The translations under genes were made by a program, and so were the position numbers. The notes beneath the pieces were generated by a model, which did no database searches, had not been told where the DNA came from, and was given only the letters and a program-made list of their open reading frames with translations. A stretch of DNA of 32,162 nucleotides from an uncultured Clostridia bacterium (GTDB lineage: Bacteria > Bacillota > Clostridia > TANB77 > CAG-508), in NCBI GenBank assembly GCA_947589135.1, contig CANPZT010000004.1, positions 1 through 32,162 of the forward strand, read 5' to 3'. Shown here one piece after another: positions 9,629-20,799 of this stretch (the stretch's first letter is position 1; the number at the start of each line of letters is the position of its first letter).

Positions 9629-10750
9629 TTATTCACTAATAATTTTTGAAAATATTTTTTCTATTTTTTTATCTGTTTTTATTTTTTTATTTAATTTAAA
9701 ATTTTCTATTACAAATTTATAATTTTTTCTTTTATTTATTTTATAAATTTTAAAAAAATCACCTAATATATTGCTTATTATTTTAGCATGAATTGATAAT
9801 ATATTATGTTTGTTTTCTATAATATGTAAACCATTTTTTCTTAATAAGTACTTACTTTCACTTTTTTCAAAAAAACTCTTTATCCCTTTTATCCCTATTA
9901 AATTTCCTCTTATAATTCCTATACTATTTGTACTTATTTTTAAAATTTCATTAATCCAATTATTATCTTTGATAAATTCTATGTCAAAGATAATATAATC
10001 ATATTTATTTTTATAATATAAAATTAAATTATTTAAAAAATCTTTTATTTGAAATTTATTAATTATTTTATTTTTTAGTAAATCAATTTTTAAATTATTA
10101 ATTTTTTTTGAATTTTTATTAACTTTTAGTTCTAAATTTTTTAATATTTTTTTATTTAAAAATTTTTCTTCTAATATTTTTAAATAATTATTTTTTATTT
10201 TTTTATCATAAAAGATTTTTTTATTATTTTTTTCATTTAAATTAATTAATAATACTTTTTTATTTTTATTTATTAAATAATTTGCTAATAAAATTGAAAT
10301 TGTCGTTTTTCCTACTTTTTTATTACCAAAAATATTAATAATTTTTATATTTTTATTAATAGGTAAATTACTATTTTTTGTTTTTCTATTATTTATTATT
10401 ATATTTATTTTTTCTACTTTAAATTTTTCTTCGCTTAAAAAAATAATGTTTTTATTATTTATATCTTCTATTTGAGATACATTTTTATTTTTTAATAAAA
10501 TTATTATTTTTATTTTTTTATTTATTTTATTAATTTGTTTTATTAAATCTTTTATATTAATTTCTCCTGGTATTTTTTCATTTATTATAATTAAATCTAT
10601 ATTTCTTATTTTTTCTACTACTTCTATTATTGCTTCTTTATATTGTATATCTTTTCCTATTAATTCATAATTTGCTTCTTTCAATTCTTTTATAACTTTA
10701 GGATTATCTAATGCTGTAATTGTTTTCATTTTTATTATCATTCCTCTCAA
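9629..10750 (-). CDS. MinD/ParA-superfamily P-loop ATPase (CpaE-like architecture)
   Basis: IINIFGNKKVGKTTISILLANYLINKNKKVLLINLN deviant Walker A plus DYIIFDIEF; N-terminal region resembles a receiver-like domain; very Lys/Asn/Ile-rich. Confidence 0.65.
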   Translation of the reverse strand: MRGMIIKMKTITALDNPKVIKELKEANYELIGKDIQYKEAIIEVVEKIRNIDLIIINEKIPGEINIKDLIKQINKINKKIKIIILLKNKNVSQIEDINNKNIIFLSEEKFKVEKINIIINNRKTKNSNLPINKNIKIINIFGNKKVGKTTISILLANYLINKNKKVLLINLNEKNNKKIFYDKKIKNNYLKILEEKFLNKKILKNLELKVNKNSKKINNLKIDLLKNKIINKFQIKDFLNNLILYYKNKYDYIIFDIEFIKDNNWINEILKISTNSIGIIRGNLIGIKGIKSFFEKSESKYLLRKNGLHIIENKHNILSIHAKIISNILGDFFKIYKINKRKNYKFVIENFKLNKKIKTDKKIEKIFSKIISE

Positions 10751-10797
10751 AGTATAATTTTAGTTATAAACTAAATATTTTTTACAAAAAATATTTA

Positions 10798-12651
10798 TCA
10801 TTGAGTTTTTTCTCCTTCAACTATTTTCTTTTCCATTTCAGAGCATTCTATTTTTGTTAATATATGATCATCACTTACAAACATTAAACATTCTCCTCTT
10901 TTTAAAGATTTGACTTCTATTTTTTCTTTTTCTGATAAACTTGTAAATTGTGATAATATTTTTATATTTTCTTCTTCTAATGAAAAAAAAGTTTTTATAC
11001 TTGAATTATTTAATATACTTTTTCCATATGTTCCTTCTTCTAAACTAAATATATCAGATATATCCTGTGTTATTGCAACTCCACTTCCTCCATATTTTCT
11101 TATTGTTTTGAATATTTTATAAATAAAACTAGCTACATATTTATTTGATGTTACACCTATTAGTCTCCATATTTCGTCAAAATAAATTGCCTTTTTTTCT
11201 TCTCTACACTCTTTAATTTTATCCCAAAAAATATCTGTAAATAAATACATTCCATATTTTAGATTGTCTTCTCCTAAATCATACACATCTGCAATAATTA
11301 AATCATTATTTAATTTTACACTAGTATAATTATTAAAAAATTTCATTGAGCCTTTTACAAATGGAATTAATTTTATTTCAAATTTTTTTGTTCTTTTATC
11401 TTGTCCTAATACTTCATATAAATCTTCTAAAATAGGCATATCTTTTGAATCTTTAAAAACATATTTTTTCTTATTATTTTTTGTTATTTGTTTATATAAA
11501 CTTTTATCATCAAATGTTATTTTTTTTCTTTTATATGTTTCAATTAACTTTTCTTCTATTAAAGCTTTTTCTTCTTCATTTAATTCTCCAAAAATTAAAT
11601 TAAAAAAACCTATTAATTTTGCTATTTTTGTTGCTAAATATCCAGTTTCACCTTCTTCTATACTTTCTTTTCTAATTTCTAAGATATTAATATATGTATT
11701 TGAAGTTGGACCTATTTTTATTTGAATTCCATGTAATTCTTTGCATAAATTTCCATATTCTCTATCTGGATCTATAATATATTGTTTTATTCCTAATAAT
11801 TTATATCTTAAAATAAGTAATTTTGTATAAAAAGATTTTCCTGCTCCGCTTGTCCCAAAAATGCACATATTAGCATTTTTATATTTTTTTGTATTATATC
11901 TATCTATAAATACAAGTGAATTATTATAAATATTAGTTCCTATAAAAATCCCTTCTTCGTCAAAAATAGTTGATGATATAAATGGATATGTAGCTAACAA
12001 ACCAGAAGTTAATATATTTCTTTTTGCTGCATCTTTTATTAATTTCATATTTTCCATTAATGGTAAACATGAAATAAATAATTCTTCTTGTCTAAAATTT
12101 GCTCTAATTGTTTGCATTCCTTTACTTTGAGTTATTCCTTCTATTTTATTTAAAAAATATTCTAATTCTTTTATTTCTTCTGAATACAAGTTGATATAAA
12201 TATATAAAAAATAAATATCTTCATTATTTACTTGAATTTCTCTTCTTATATATTTAGCATCATTATATGTAGAAGCTGCTATGTCTATGTCTTGTCTATT
12301 TTGATTGCTTTCCTTTAATTCCACTCCTACATTTCCTATATGGTAAGTTAAATCTTTTATTGTTTTATATGGATCTTGTTTTTCATAAAAAATTGATATA
12401 TTCATATTAATATTTGTTTCAATTAAAGTTTTTAATAAAATATCTGATTGCTCATGATAATAATTTGTTACAATTAATCCTGCATAATATAAATTATCTA
12501 TTTCTATATATTTTGAATTTTGTAAATTAATATATGATGGACTTATTATATCTTTTTCTTTTATCATCCCACCAAATAATTTATTTTTATTATTTTTTTC
12601 TTTTTTATTTTTATTAATTATTTTTTTTAATAAACTATTTTTTTTATCTAT
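10798..12651 (-). CDS. VirB4/TraE-type T4SS ATPase
   Basis: Walker A IFGTSGAGKSFYTKLL, YIIDPDREYGNL, AIYFDEIWRLIG, GSGVAITQDISDI. ORF-track start ATG 12567 lacks a properly spaced SD; in-frame extension to ATA 12651 sits 7 nt after aaggagg. Confidence 0.88.
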   Translation of the reverse strand: MDKKNSLLKKIINKNKKEKNNKNKLFGGMIKEKDIISPSYINLQNSKYIEIDNLYYAGLIVTNYYHEQSDILLKTLIETNINMNISIFYEKQDPYKTIKDLTYHIGNVGVELKESNQNRQDIDIAASTYNDAKYIRREIQVNNEDIYFLYIYINLYSEEIKELEYFLNKIEGITQSKGMQTIRANFRQEELFISCLPLMENMKLIKDAAKRNILTSGLLATYPFISSTIFDEEGIFIGTNIYNNSLVFIDRYNTKKYKNANMCIFGTSGAGKSFYTKLLILRYKLLGIKQYIIDPDREYGNLCKELHGIQIKIGPTSNTYINILEIRKESIEEGETGYLATKIAKLIGFFNLIFGELNEEEKALIEEKLIETYKRKKITFDDKSLYKQITKNNKKKYVFKDSKDMPILEDLYEVLGQDKRTKKFEIKLIPFVKGSMKFFNNYTSVKLNNDLIIADVYDLGEDNLKYGMYLFTDIFWDKIKECREEKKAIYFDEIWRLIGVTSNKYVASFIYKIFKTIRKYGGSGVAITQDISDIFSLEEGTYGKSILNNSSIKTFFSLEEENIKILSQFTSLSEKEKIEVKSLKRGECLMFVSDDHILTKIECSEMEKKIVEGEKTQ

Positions 12652-12891
12652 TATTTTTCCTCCTTTTATATTATTTTTTTATAATGAATTTATTATTAAT
12701 TTTTTATTTTTATTCTGATTTATTATTTATTTTTTCTTTTTTTACCTTTATTTTAAGATTAAAATTTCTATCTAACAATAGCTATTTTTTCACAATATGT
12801 AAACTTAACATTTACTTTTTTTGCCATTTTTCCTTATTTGTAAAAATTCTTCTAATTCCTTATATGCCTAGTTTTTTTCTTTGATACTATC

Positions 12892-13464
12892 TTACGATTT
12901 TTCATTTAAATTTTTTCTTGTATTTAAGAATGAATATAATAACTTTTCTACCTCTTTTTTATTGGATATTTCTACAACAAAATTTTCACAACGAGATAAA
13001 CATTCTTTGACTTTAAAATATTTTTCTTTTAAATCATTTTTTATAATTTCTTCTGAATTATTAAATTTATTTTTTTTATTTATTTTATTTGATAAAATAA
13101 TATAAAAATTTTTTGAAGAAGCTTTTTTTGAAAAATTTATTTTGTTAATATATTCAATATAATTTTTTGAAATTTCTTCTAAATATTTATTTTGTTTTTT
13201 ATTTATATTTTTTTTAATTTGAGAAATATGTGAATTTAAATCTATTCTATTACTTTGAATTAAAATTTGAATATCAAAATTACAGGTTTTTAAAAATATT
13301 TTATATGAATTTAAAATAGCCTCTTTTTCTAAATCTGATTTTAAATTATAATTAATTGGAATTATTTTTAATATTTTTATATATTTATTATTTCTTAATT
13401 TTATAATTCCATTATCAAAAATATTATCTATTATTAGCCATTCTTGTATTGTTTTGTTTTTTAT
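12892..13464 (-). CDS. TraC-like N-terminal VirB4-partner protein
   Basis: KTIQEWLIIDNIFDNGIIKLRNNKYIKILKIIPINYNLKSDLEKEAILNSYKIFLKTCNFDIQILIQSNRIDL resembles the N-terminal domain of TraC/VirB4-type conjugation proteins. ORF-track ATG 13479 overlaps the SD (atGGAGGtg), so the start is probably ATA 13464. Confidence 0.65.
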   Translation of the reverse strand: MKNKTIQEWLIIDNIFDNGIIKLRNNKYIKILKIIPINYNLKSDLEKEAILNSYKIFLKTCNFDIQILIQSNRIDLNSHISQIKKNINKKQNKYLEEISKNYIEYINKINFSKKASSKNFYIILSNKINKKNKFNNSEEIIKNDLKEKYFKVKECLSRCENFVVEISNKKEVEKLLYSFLNTRKNLNEKS

Positions 13465-13496
13465 ATAATTCACCTCCATTAAAATTTTATATTAAT

Positions 13497-13525
13497 ATTT
13501 TACAATATTTTCCATTTAATGTCAA
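13497..13525 (-). promoter_or_regulatory. Putative promoter of the - strand T4SS operon
   Basis: Minus strand TTGACA (13525-13520), 17-nt spacer, TAAAAT (13502-13497). Confidence 0.6.
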
Positions 13526-13559
13526 CTATTTTTCATCTTCTTTTTTCGACATTTTTTCT

Positions 13560-13640
13560 ATTTATAAAGTCATTTTTATTTATTTTTATTTTATTTATTT
13601 TTATTTTATTTTTTTGTTCTGTATATTTTTTTTATTTTTA
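13560..13640. repeat. Low-complexity T/A tract with tandem TTTATTTTTATTTTA units
   Basis: tttttatttatttttattttatttatttttattttatt tandem pattern. Confidence 0.6.
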
Positions 13641-13649
13641 TACATAATA

Positions 13650-14085
13650 TAAATATAAGGTTAATAATAGTTGAGCCAAGAGTATGAATAGATATTTATT
13701 TGTTTATTCATATTCGGACAAAGATATATTATAGTGTATTTTCATATATTATAATCTGTCGGCGAGAAGAATATATTATTTGTTTGTAGGCTATATTTTT
13801 TATTCTTTTCTTATATATGGTCAAATAATAGGTAATATATTCGAGCTAAGATTATTTTTATATTTTTTAAGTGGTTGTTAGTAGTCCTTTTAGGATGAAT
13901 GCAGTTATTTTGAGTGTACTAATAGTCGAGCAACTGATTAATATATTAGGTATAGGGCTTATTTATATAGTAATATATATTAGGTTCAACTACTTGGTAT
14001 ATTGGTCTTAGCTAAGATTATTATTAGCTTTATAGATTAATGGCAGATAAAATTAATTTTTATCTGCCATTAAATTTTTTATTAT
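13650..14085 (+). ncRNA. Candidate structured non-coding RNA of unknown family
   Basis: No ORF; locally less AT-rich than flanks; hairpin atgaata..tattcat; GTTG-TTAGTA (13874-) pairs with TACTAA..CAAC (13917-); agctaaga (13845-) can pair with tcttagct (14007-); ends in a 15-bp hairpin followed by U-rich sequence. Confidence 0.5.
14038..14085 (+). terminator. Intrinsic terminator (15-bp perfect stem)
   Basis: TAATGGCAGATAAAA (14038-14052)-ttaat-TTTTATCTGCCATTA (14058-14072) followed by aattttttattattttt on the + strand; no comparable U-tract on the gyrB side. Confidence 0.75.
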
Positions 14086-14114
14086 TTTTATAATGCTTTT
14101 ATTTATTATACATA

Positions 14115-16043
<1,929 letters not shown>

Positions 16044-16090
16044 TTATAATTTCCTCCTTTAGAGATTCAGATTTATTTCCTTCTCTTATT

Positions 16091-17164
16091 TTAATTTTCT
16101 TTAAAAACTTTTCCATCTTTTACATTATATATTAAAATATTTTTATTTTCAATATCAAATTTTTCTGTACATGTTATAATTACTTGAGTATTTTTTATAT
16201 TTTCTAAAAAATGTTTTCTTCTTTTTTCATCTAATTCTGACATAAAATCATCTAATAATAATATTGGATATTCTCCTGTTTCTTCTAATATAATATTTAA
16301 TTCTGACAATTTTAATGAAAGTATTGCTGTTCTATGTTGTCCTTGAGAACCATATATACTCAATTCTCTATCATTAATATATATCATAAAATCATCTCTA
16401 TGAATACCCTTTGTAGTATATCCTTTTATAATATCCAATTTTCTTCTTTGTTTTAATAATTCTAAATATTTTTCTTTATTATCACATTCTGTTATATATT
16501 CTATCTTTATATTTTCTTTTTTATCTGTAATTTCTTCATGAATTATTTTTATTTTATTTTTTATTTTATTAATAAATTCATTTCTATATTTATAAATATT
16601 ATTAGCATATTCTGCTAATTTTTCATCCCATATTTCTAATAAATTTTCATCTTTATTTTCTTCTTTTATTTGTCTTAAATAATTATTTCTCTGTTCTAAT
16701 GTTTTTAAATATAAATTTAAATTATACATATAATTTGGTTTTAATTGACTAATCATAATATCTAAAAATTTTCTTCTATTTTGTGGACCACCTTTTAAAA
16801 TATTAATATCATCTGGAGTAAAAATTACTATATTAATATTTCCTAATAATTCACTTAATTTTTTTAATTTTATTCCATTTAAATATATACTTTTTTTATT
16901 TTCTAAATCTATTTTTATTTTTCCATCTCTATCTAATTTATTAAAAAAAATTTCTACACTTGCTCTTTCCTCATTTAAATGAATCATTTCTTTATCTTTT
17001 TTTGTTCTAAAAGATTTTCCCATACTACTTAAAAAAATGGATTCTATTATATTAGTTTTTCCTTGTGCATTTTCTCCATAAAAAATATTAATATTTTTAT
17101 TTAAATTTATTTCTTCATTTTTATAATTTCTAAAATTATTTATTTTTATTTTATTTATCCACAT
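16091..17164 (-). CDS. recF: DNA replication and repair protein RecF
   Basis: INNFRNYKNEEINLNKNINIFYGENAQGKTNIIESIF, GSQGQHRTAILSLKLSE, PILLLDDFMSELDEKRR. Confidence 0.98.
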   Translation of the reverse strand: MWINKIKINNFRNYKNEEINLNKNINIFYGENAQGKTNIIESIFLSSMGKSFRTKKDKEMIHLNEERASVEIFFNKLDRDGKIKIDLENKKSIYLNGIKLKKLSELLGNINIVIFTPDDINILKGGPQNRRKFLDIMISQLKPNYMYNLNLYLKTLEQRNNYLRQIKEENKDENLLEIWDEKLAEYANNIYKYRNEFINKIKNKIKIIHEEITDKKENIKIEYITECDNKEKYLELLKQRRKLDIIKGYTTKGIHRDDFMIYINDRELSIYGSQGQHRTAILSLKLSELNIILEETGEYPILLLDDFMSELDEKRRKHFLENIKNTQVIITCTEKFDIENKNILIYNVKDGKVFKEN

Positions 17165-17459
17165 ATATTTTCTCCATTTTGTTTATAATTTTTTTTTGCA
17201 TTTTTTATATATTTTCATTAAATTTTTAATTTTTTCTATTTTTTTCTATTTTTTTCTTCATTTTTGTTTTTTAACATACTTTTTATTTATAATAATTTTA
17301 TTAAAATCTTTAATATTTTATTTATTTTAAGTATTTATTAATTGTATTTATTCATTTTATTTCAAAAAATATTTAAAATCTATTTTTTTCTAATTTTTTC
17401 TATTTATTTCTATTTTTTATTAATTTTTATAAAATAAATAAATATTAATTTTATAAAAG

Positions 17460-17491
17460 TTATCCACAATTAATTAGCATTTTGTGGATAA
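17460..17491. promoter_or_regulatory. Inverted pair of consensus DnaA boxes between dnaN and recF
   Basis: TTATCCACA (17460-17468) and TGTGGATAA (17483-17491). Confidence 0.75.
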
Positions 17492-17537
17492 AACTGTTTA
17501 TAAAAATTATAAAGGCAGAATTTCTTCTACCTTTTAT

Positions 17538-18656
17538 TTAATCTTCTTTTAATCTAATTGGTAAAATCATATATATATAATCATTATTTTCTATTGATTT
17601 AATTAAACATGGTGAAATACTTGAACCAAATTCAATATAAACTTCCTCATCTTCTATTACTTTTAAGCTGTCTAAGAAATATTTTGGATTAAATCCTGCT
17701 TCTAAATTTTTTCCTTCTGTTGATACATATAATTCTTCTTTTGCATCTCCTGTTTGATTTGTACATGATATTGTTACTTTTCCTATATCAACTTTTACTT
17801 TTACAGGATATTTTTTTTCTTTTTCTATTGTTGAAGAAGAAATTAAACTAATTCTTTCAAAACTATTTTGAATACTATTTTTATCTACTTTTATTCTTGT
17901 TTCCCAATTATTTGGTATAACATTTTTATAATTTAAAAATTCACCATCTAAAATTCTAGTAACTATTTTACAATTGTCCATTTCAAATAAAGCTTGATTT
18001 TTTGAAATTCCTATTTTTATTGGTTCAAAATTATCTAATATTATCTTATTTACTTCATTTAAAGTTTTTCCTGGAATAACTGCACTAAAATCATTTGTTT
18101 GTTTATTTAGATAAATACTTCTTAAAGCTAATCTAAATCCATCAACTGCTACTAAATTTAATTTATTATTTTCAACTTCAAATAAACAACCTGTAAAAAT
18201 TGGTCTACTTTCTTCTGTACTTACAGCAAATATTGTTTTTCTTATCATATTTTTTAAAAGATTTTGTTCTAATTCTATTGATTTTTCTATCTCTATTTTA
18301 GGTAATTCTGGAAATTCTTCTGGATTCATTGTTGCTAATTTATATAATGAACCTTCACATTCTATTTCTAATAAATTTTTATCATTTAATGTGATACTTA
18401 TTTCTGTATCAGGTAATTTTCTAATGATTTCACTAAACATTATTGCATTTACAACTGTATTTCCTTGTTGTTTTACTTCACATTCCATTACATATTCAAT
18501 TCCAATTTCTAAATCATATGTAGTTAATTTTACTTCATTATCATTTGTTTGAATTAGTATTCCTTCTAAAATAGGCATTGTTGTTTTTGATGCAACACCT
18601 TTAACTACGGAATTAATAGCTTTTAGTATATTGTCTTTGTAACAAATAATTTTCAT
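17538..18656 (-). CDS. dnaN: DNA polymerase III beta subunit (sliding clamp)
   Basis: 372 aa; VVKGVASKTTMPILEGILIQT, RPIFTGCLFEV, C-terminal YIYMILPIRL; SD aaggagg. Confidence 0.98.
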   Translation of the reverse strand: MKIICYKDNILKAINSVVKGVASKTTMPILEGILIQTNDNEVKLTTYDLEIGIEYVMECEVKQQGNTVVNAIMFSEIIRKLPDTEISITLNDKNLLEIECEGSLYKLATMNPEEFPELPKIEIEKSIELEQNLLKNMIRKTIFAVSTEESRPIFTGCLFEVENNKLNLVAVDGFRLALRSIYLNKQTNDFSAVIPGKTLNEVNKIILDNFEPIKIGISKNQALFEMDNCKIVTRILDGEFLNYKNVIPNNWETRIKVDKNSIQNSFERISLISSSTIEKEKKYPVKVKVDIGKVTISCTNQTGDAKEELYVSTEGKNLEAGFNPKYFLDSLKVIEDEEVYIEFGSSISPCLIKSIENNDYIYMILPIRLKED

Positions 18657-18690
18657 TTTTCTTTCCTCCTTATATAATAAATAATATTTT

Positions 18691-18730
18691 TAGTAGTAAT
18701 AGTATTAGGTACTGTGGAAAATGTGGAAAA
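18691..18730. promoter_or_regulatory. Candidate oriC unwinding element: DnaA-trio-like tract plus two DnaA boxes
   Basis: tagtagtaatagtattag followed by tandem TGTGGAAAA (18713-18721 and 18722-18730), in the dnaA-dnaN intergenic region. Confidence 0.5.
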
Positions 18731-18759
18731 GTATGTTTATATTTAGAATCCCTAAAAAA

Positions 18760-18880
18760 ATTGTTGTTTATAAATTAGTGGAAAAGTTATTTATTAATCC
18801 ACAATTAAAATTTTTATTGTTAATATTTTTATGTGTCCACAACTTTTTAACAGTTTGTTAACACATATGTGTGGATATCG
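18760..18880. promoter_or_regulatory. Further DnaA-box-like sites in the dnaA-dnaN intergenic region (oriC)
   Basis: agtggaaaagtt, ttaatccacaa, gtccacaac, tgtgtggata clustered. Confidence 0.6.
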
Positions 18881-18977
18881 AATGTATTGGTTCCGTAGAA
18901 AGATAATTAATAATATTTTCCAAACAATTATTTTTCCAAACACAAATTTTAAGAAATTTCGAATTTTATTTTTATTA

Positions 18978-20327
18978 TTACATTTTTCCATCTATAATTA
19001 TATTTTTCACACTATCCACAATTAGCTTTGTATTATTTTTTTCTTTTATTTCTTTTTCTATTTTTTTACATGCATGCATTACTGTTGAATGATCTCTGCC
19101 ACCAAAGTCTATTCCTATTTGAGGATAAGACATATTTGCAATTGTTCTGCATAAATACATAGCTATTTGTCTTGGAAAAGCAATATCATTTGATCTTTTA
19201 TTTCCTGATAAATCATCTTTTTCTATACTAAAATATTTTGCAACGGTTTCTTTTATAAAATCAGAAGATATTACTTTTTCACTTTCATATTTAAATTCAT
19301 TAATAGTTTTTTCTGCTAATTCAATTGTAATAGGACTATGTGTAAGAGAAGCTATAGCAACAACTTTATTAAAAACACCTTCTAGTTCTCTAATGTTAGA
19401 GTCAATTTTATTTGCAATATTTGAAAGAATATAATCTTCAATAATTAAATTTTCATCTTGGGCTTTTTTTCTTAAAATAGCTAGCCTAGTTTCATAATCA
19501 GGACAAGAAATATCAGCTAAAAGTCCCCATTCGAATCTTGATTTTAGTCTATCTTCTAAAAAAGGAATATCTCTAGGAGGTTTATCACTAGAAATAATGA
19601 TTTGTTTTCCATTTTCATATAATGTATTAAAAGTATGAAAAAATTCTTCTTGAATTCTTTCTTTTCCAGCTATAAATTGGATATCATCAATTAATAAAAC
19701 ATCTATATTTCTGTATTTATTTCTAAAAATTTCATTTTTATTATCTTTAATTGCATTTATTAATTGATTTGTGAATTTTTCAGATGTAACATATAATACA
19801 TTTGTTCTTGGATTATTTTCAAGTATTCTATTTCCAATTGCATTCATTAAATGAGTTTTTCCTAATCCTACTCCCCCATATAAAAATAAAGGATTGTATG
19901 ATTTTGAAGGTTCATTTCCTACAGCTAGTGCTGCTGCATAAGCAAATCTGTTATTATTTCCAACTACAAAAGTTTCAAAAGTATATTTATTATTTAGAGT
20001 AGATTTATTTGATTCTACTTCAGCAGAAGATATATTGACTTTTTCATCTGTTATTATATCTTTATTTGTATCTTCAGTTGATAAATCTATTACAGAAAAA
20101 GTCCAATCTTTATTTGTTATATATCTTAAAGTATTAAAAATTAGACTTTTATATTTATTTTCAATAAAATCTTTTTGAAATTCAGAATTTGTTGTAAAAA
20201 CAATATTATTTCCTTCTATACTTCTAATATCTAGTGGAACAATCCATGTATCATAAGATATTGGAGTTACTTCAGGTTTTAGTAGTTCTTTTATTTTTTT
20301 TATTAATTCTTCTTTTTCTAAAGCCAT
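18978..20327 (-). CDS. dnaA: Chromosomal replication initiator protein DnaA
   Basis: 449 aa; NPLFLYGGVGLGKTHLMNAIGN, DVLLIDDIQFIAGKERIQEEFFHTFN, C-terminal DFGGRDHSTVMHACKKIE. Confidence 0.99.
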   Translation of the reverse strand: MALEKEELIKKIKELLKPEVTPISYDTWIVPLDIRSIEGNNIVFTTNSEFQKDFIENKYKSLIFNTLRYITNKDWTFSVIDLSTEDTNKDIITDEKVNISSAEVESNKSTLNNKYTFETFVVGNNNRFAYAAALAVGNEPSKSYNPLFLYGGVGLGKTHLMNAIGNRILENNPRTNVLYVTSEKFTNQLINAIKDNKNEIFRNKYRNIDVLLIDDIQFIAGKERIQEEFFHTFNTLYENGKQIIISSDKPPRDIPFLEDRLKSRFEWGLLADISCPDYETRLAILRKKAQDENLIIEDYILSNIANKIDSNIRELEGVFNKVVAIASLTHSPITIELAEKTINEFKYESEKVISSDFIKETVAKYFSIEKDDLSGNKRSNDIAFPRQIAMYLCRTIANMSYPQIGIDFGGRDHSTVMHACKKIEKEIKEKNNTKLIVDSVKNIIIDGKM

Positions 20328-20349
20328 TAAAATCGTCCTTTCTTAAAAT

Positions 20350-20370
20350 TTATCCACAAAATTATCCACA
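20350..20370. promoter_or_regulatory. Two consensus DnaA boxes upstream of dnaA
   Basis: TTATCCACA at 20350-20358 and 20362-20370. Confidence 0.8.
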
Positions 20371-20530
20371 TCTGTTAATAACTTTGTAATATTTCTGTAA
20401 AAATACATAAAATTATTACGAACAAAAATTCAATTTTTAGAAAATAAAATCTTATATATTTTATACTTTCCATATAATAACAGATTTTTATAATATAAGT
20501 CAACAAAATAGTGGAAAAAATTTTAAAAAA

Positions 20531-20561
20531 TGTGGAATAAATAAGAAAAGCTTGTGGAAAA
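20531..20561. promoter_or_regulatory. DnaA-box-like sites upstream of dnaA (inverted orientation)
   Basis: TGTGGAATA (20531) and TGTGGAAAA (20553), opposite orientation to the 20350 pair. Confidence 0.5.
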
Positions 20562-20655
20562 ATAGAAAAATTTTAATAAAAAAAGTAATATAAAAAATAA
20601 AAAAAGATTACATAAAATAATTAAATGTTAATAAAAATGAGATATAAAATTATAA

Positions 20656-20683
20656 CAAAAACCTTAAATCCTTAAGGTTTTTT
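20656..20683. terminator. Terminator-like hairpin between the dnaA upstream region and rpmH
   Basis: aaaaaccttaa-atc-cttaaggtttttt. Confidence 0.6.
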
Positions 20684-20703
20684 GAAAAAAATAGAAAATT
20701 ATA

Positions 20704-20733
20704 TTGACATTTTATAAGGTTTTGCTGTATAAT
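20704..20733 (+). promoter_or_regulatory. rpmH promoter
   Basis: TTGACA (20704-20709), 18-nt spacer, TATAAT (20728-20733). Confidence 0.85.
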
Positions 20734-20799
20734 CGATATACTTGTTATTTATGATAATAGATTTTTAAAAATAAAAGCAATTTAGGAGGTGCTAGTATA

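Noticed and set aside
13560-13640. T/A tandem tract as a CRISPR or satellite
   Set aside because: Only low-complexity T-rich sequence; no spacer-like unique sequence and no cas genes in the window.
12684-13652. Short + ORFs at 12684, 12881 and 13449
   Set aside because: Phe/Ile/Leu-rich translations of T-rich strand opposite or between T4SS genes; no SD.
18794-19025. ORFs 18794-18991 (-) and 18831-19025 (+) in the dnaA-dnaN region
   Set aside because: Overlap oriC DnaA-box region and the dnaA 3' end; no SD or family resemblance.
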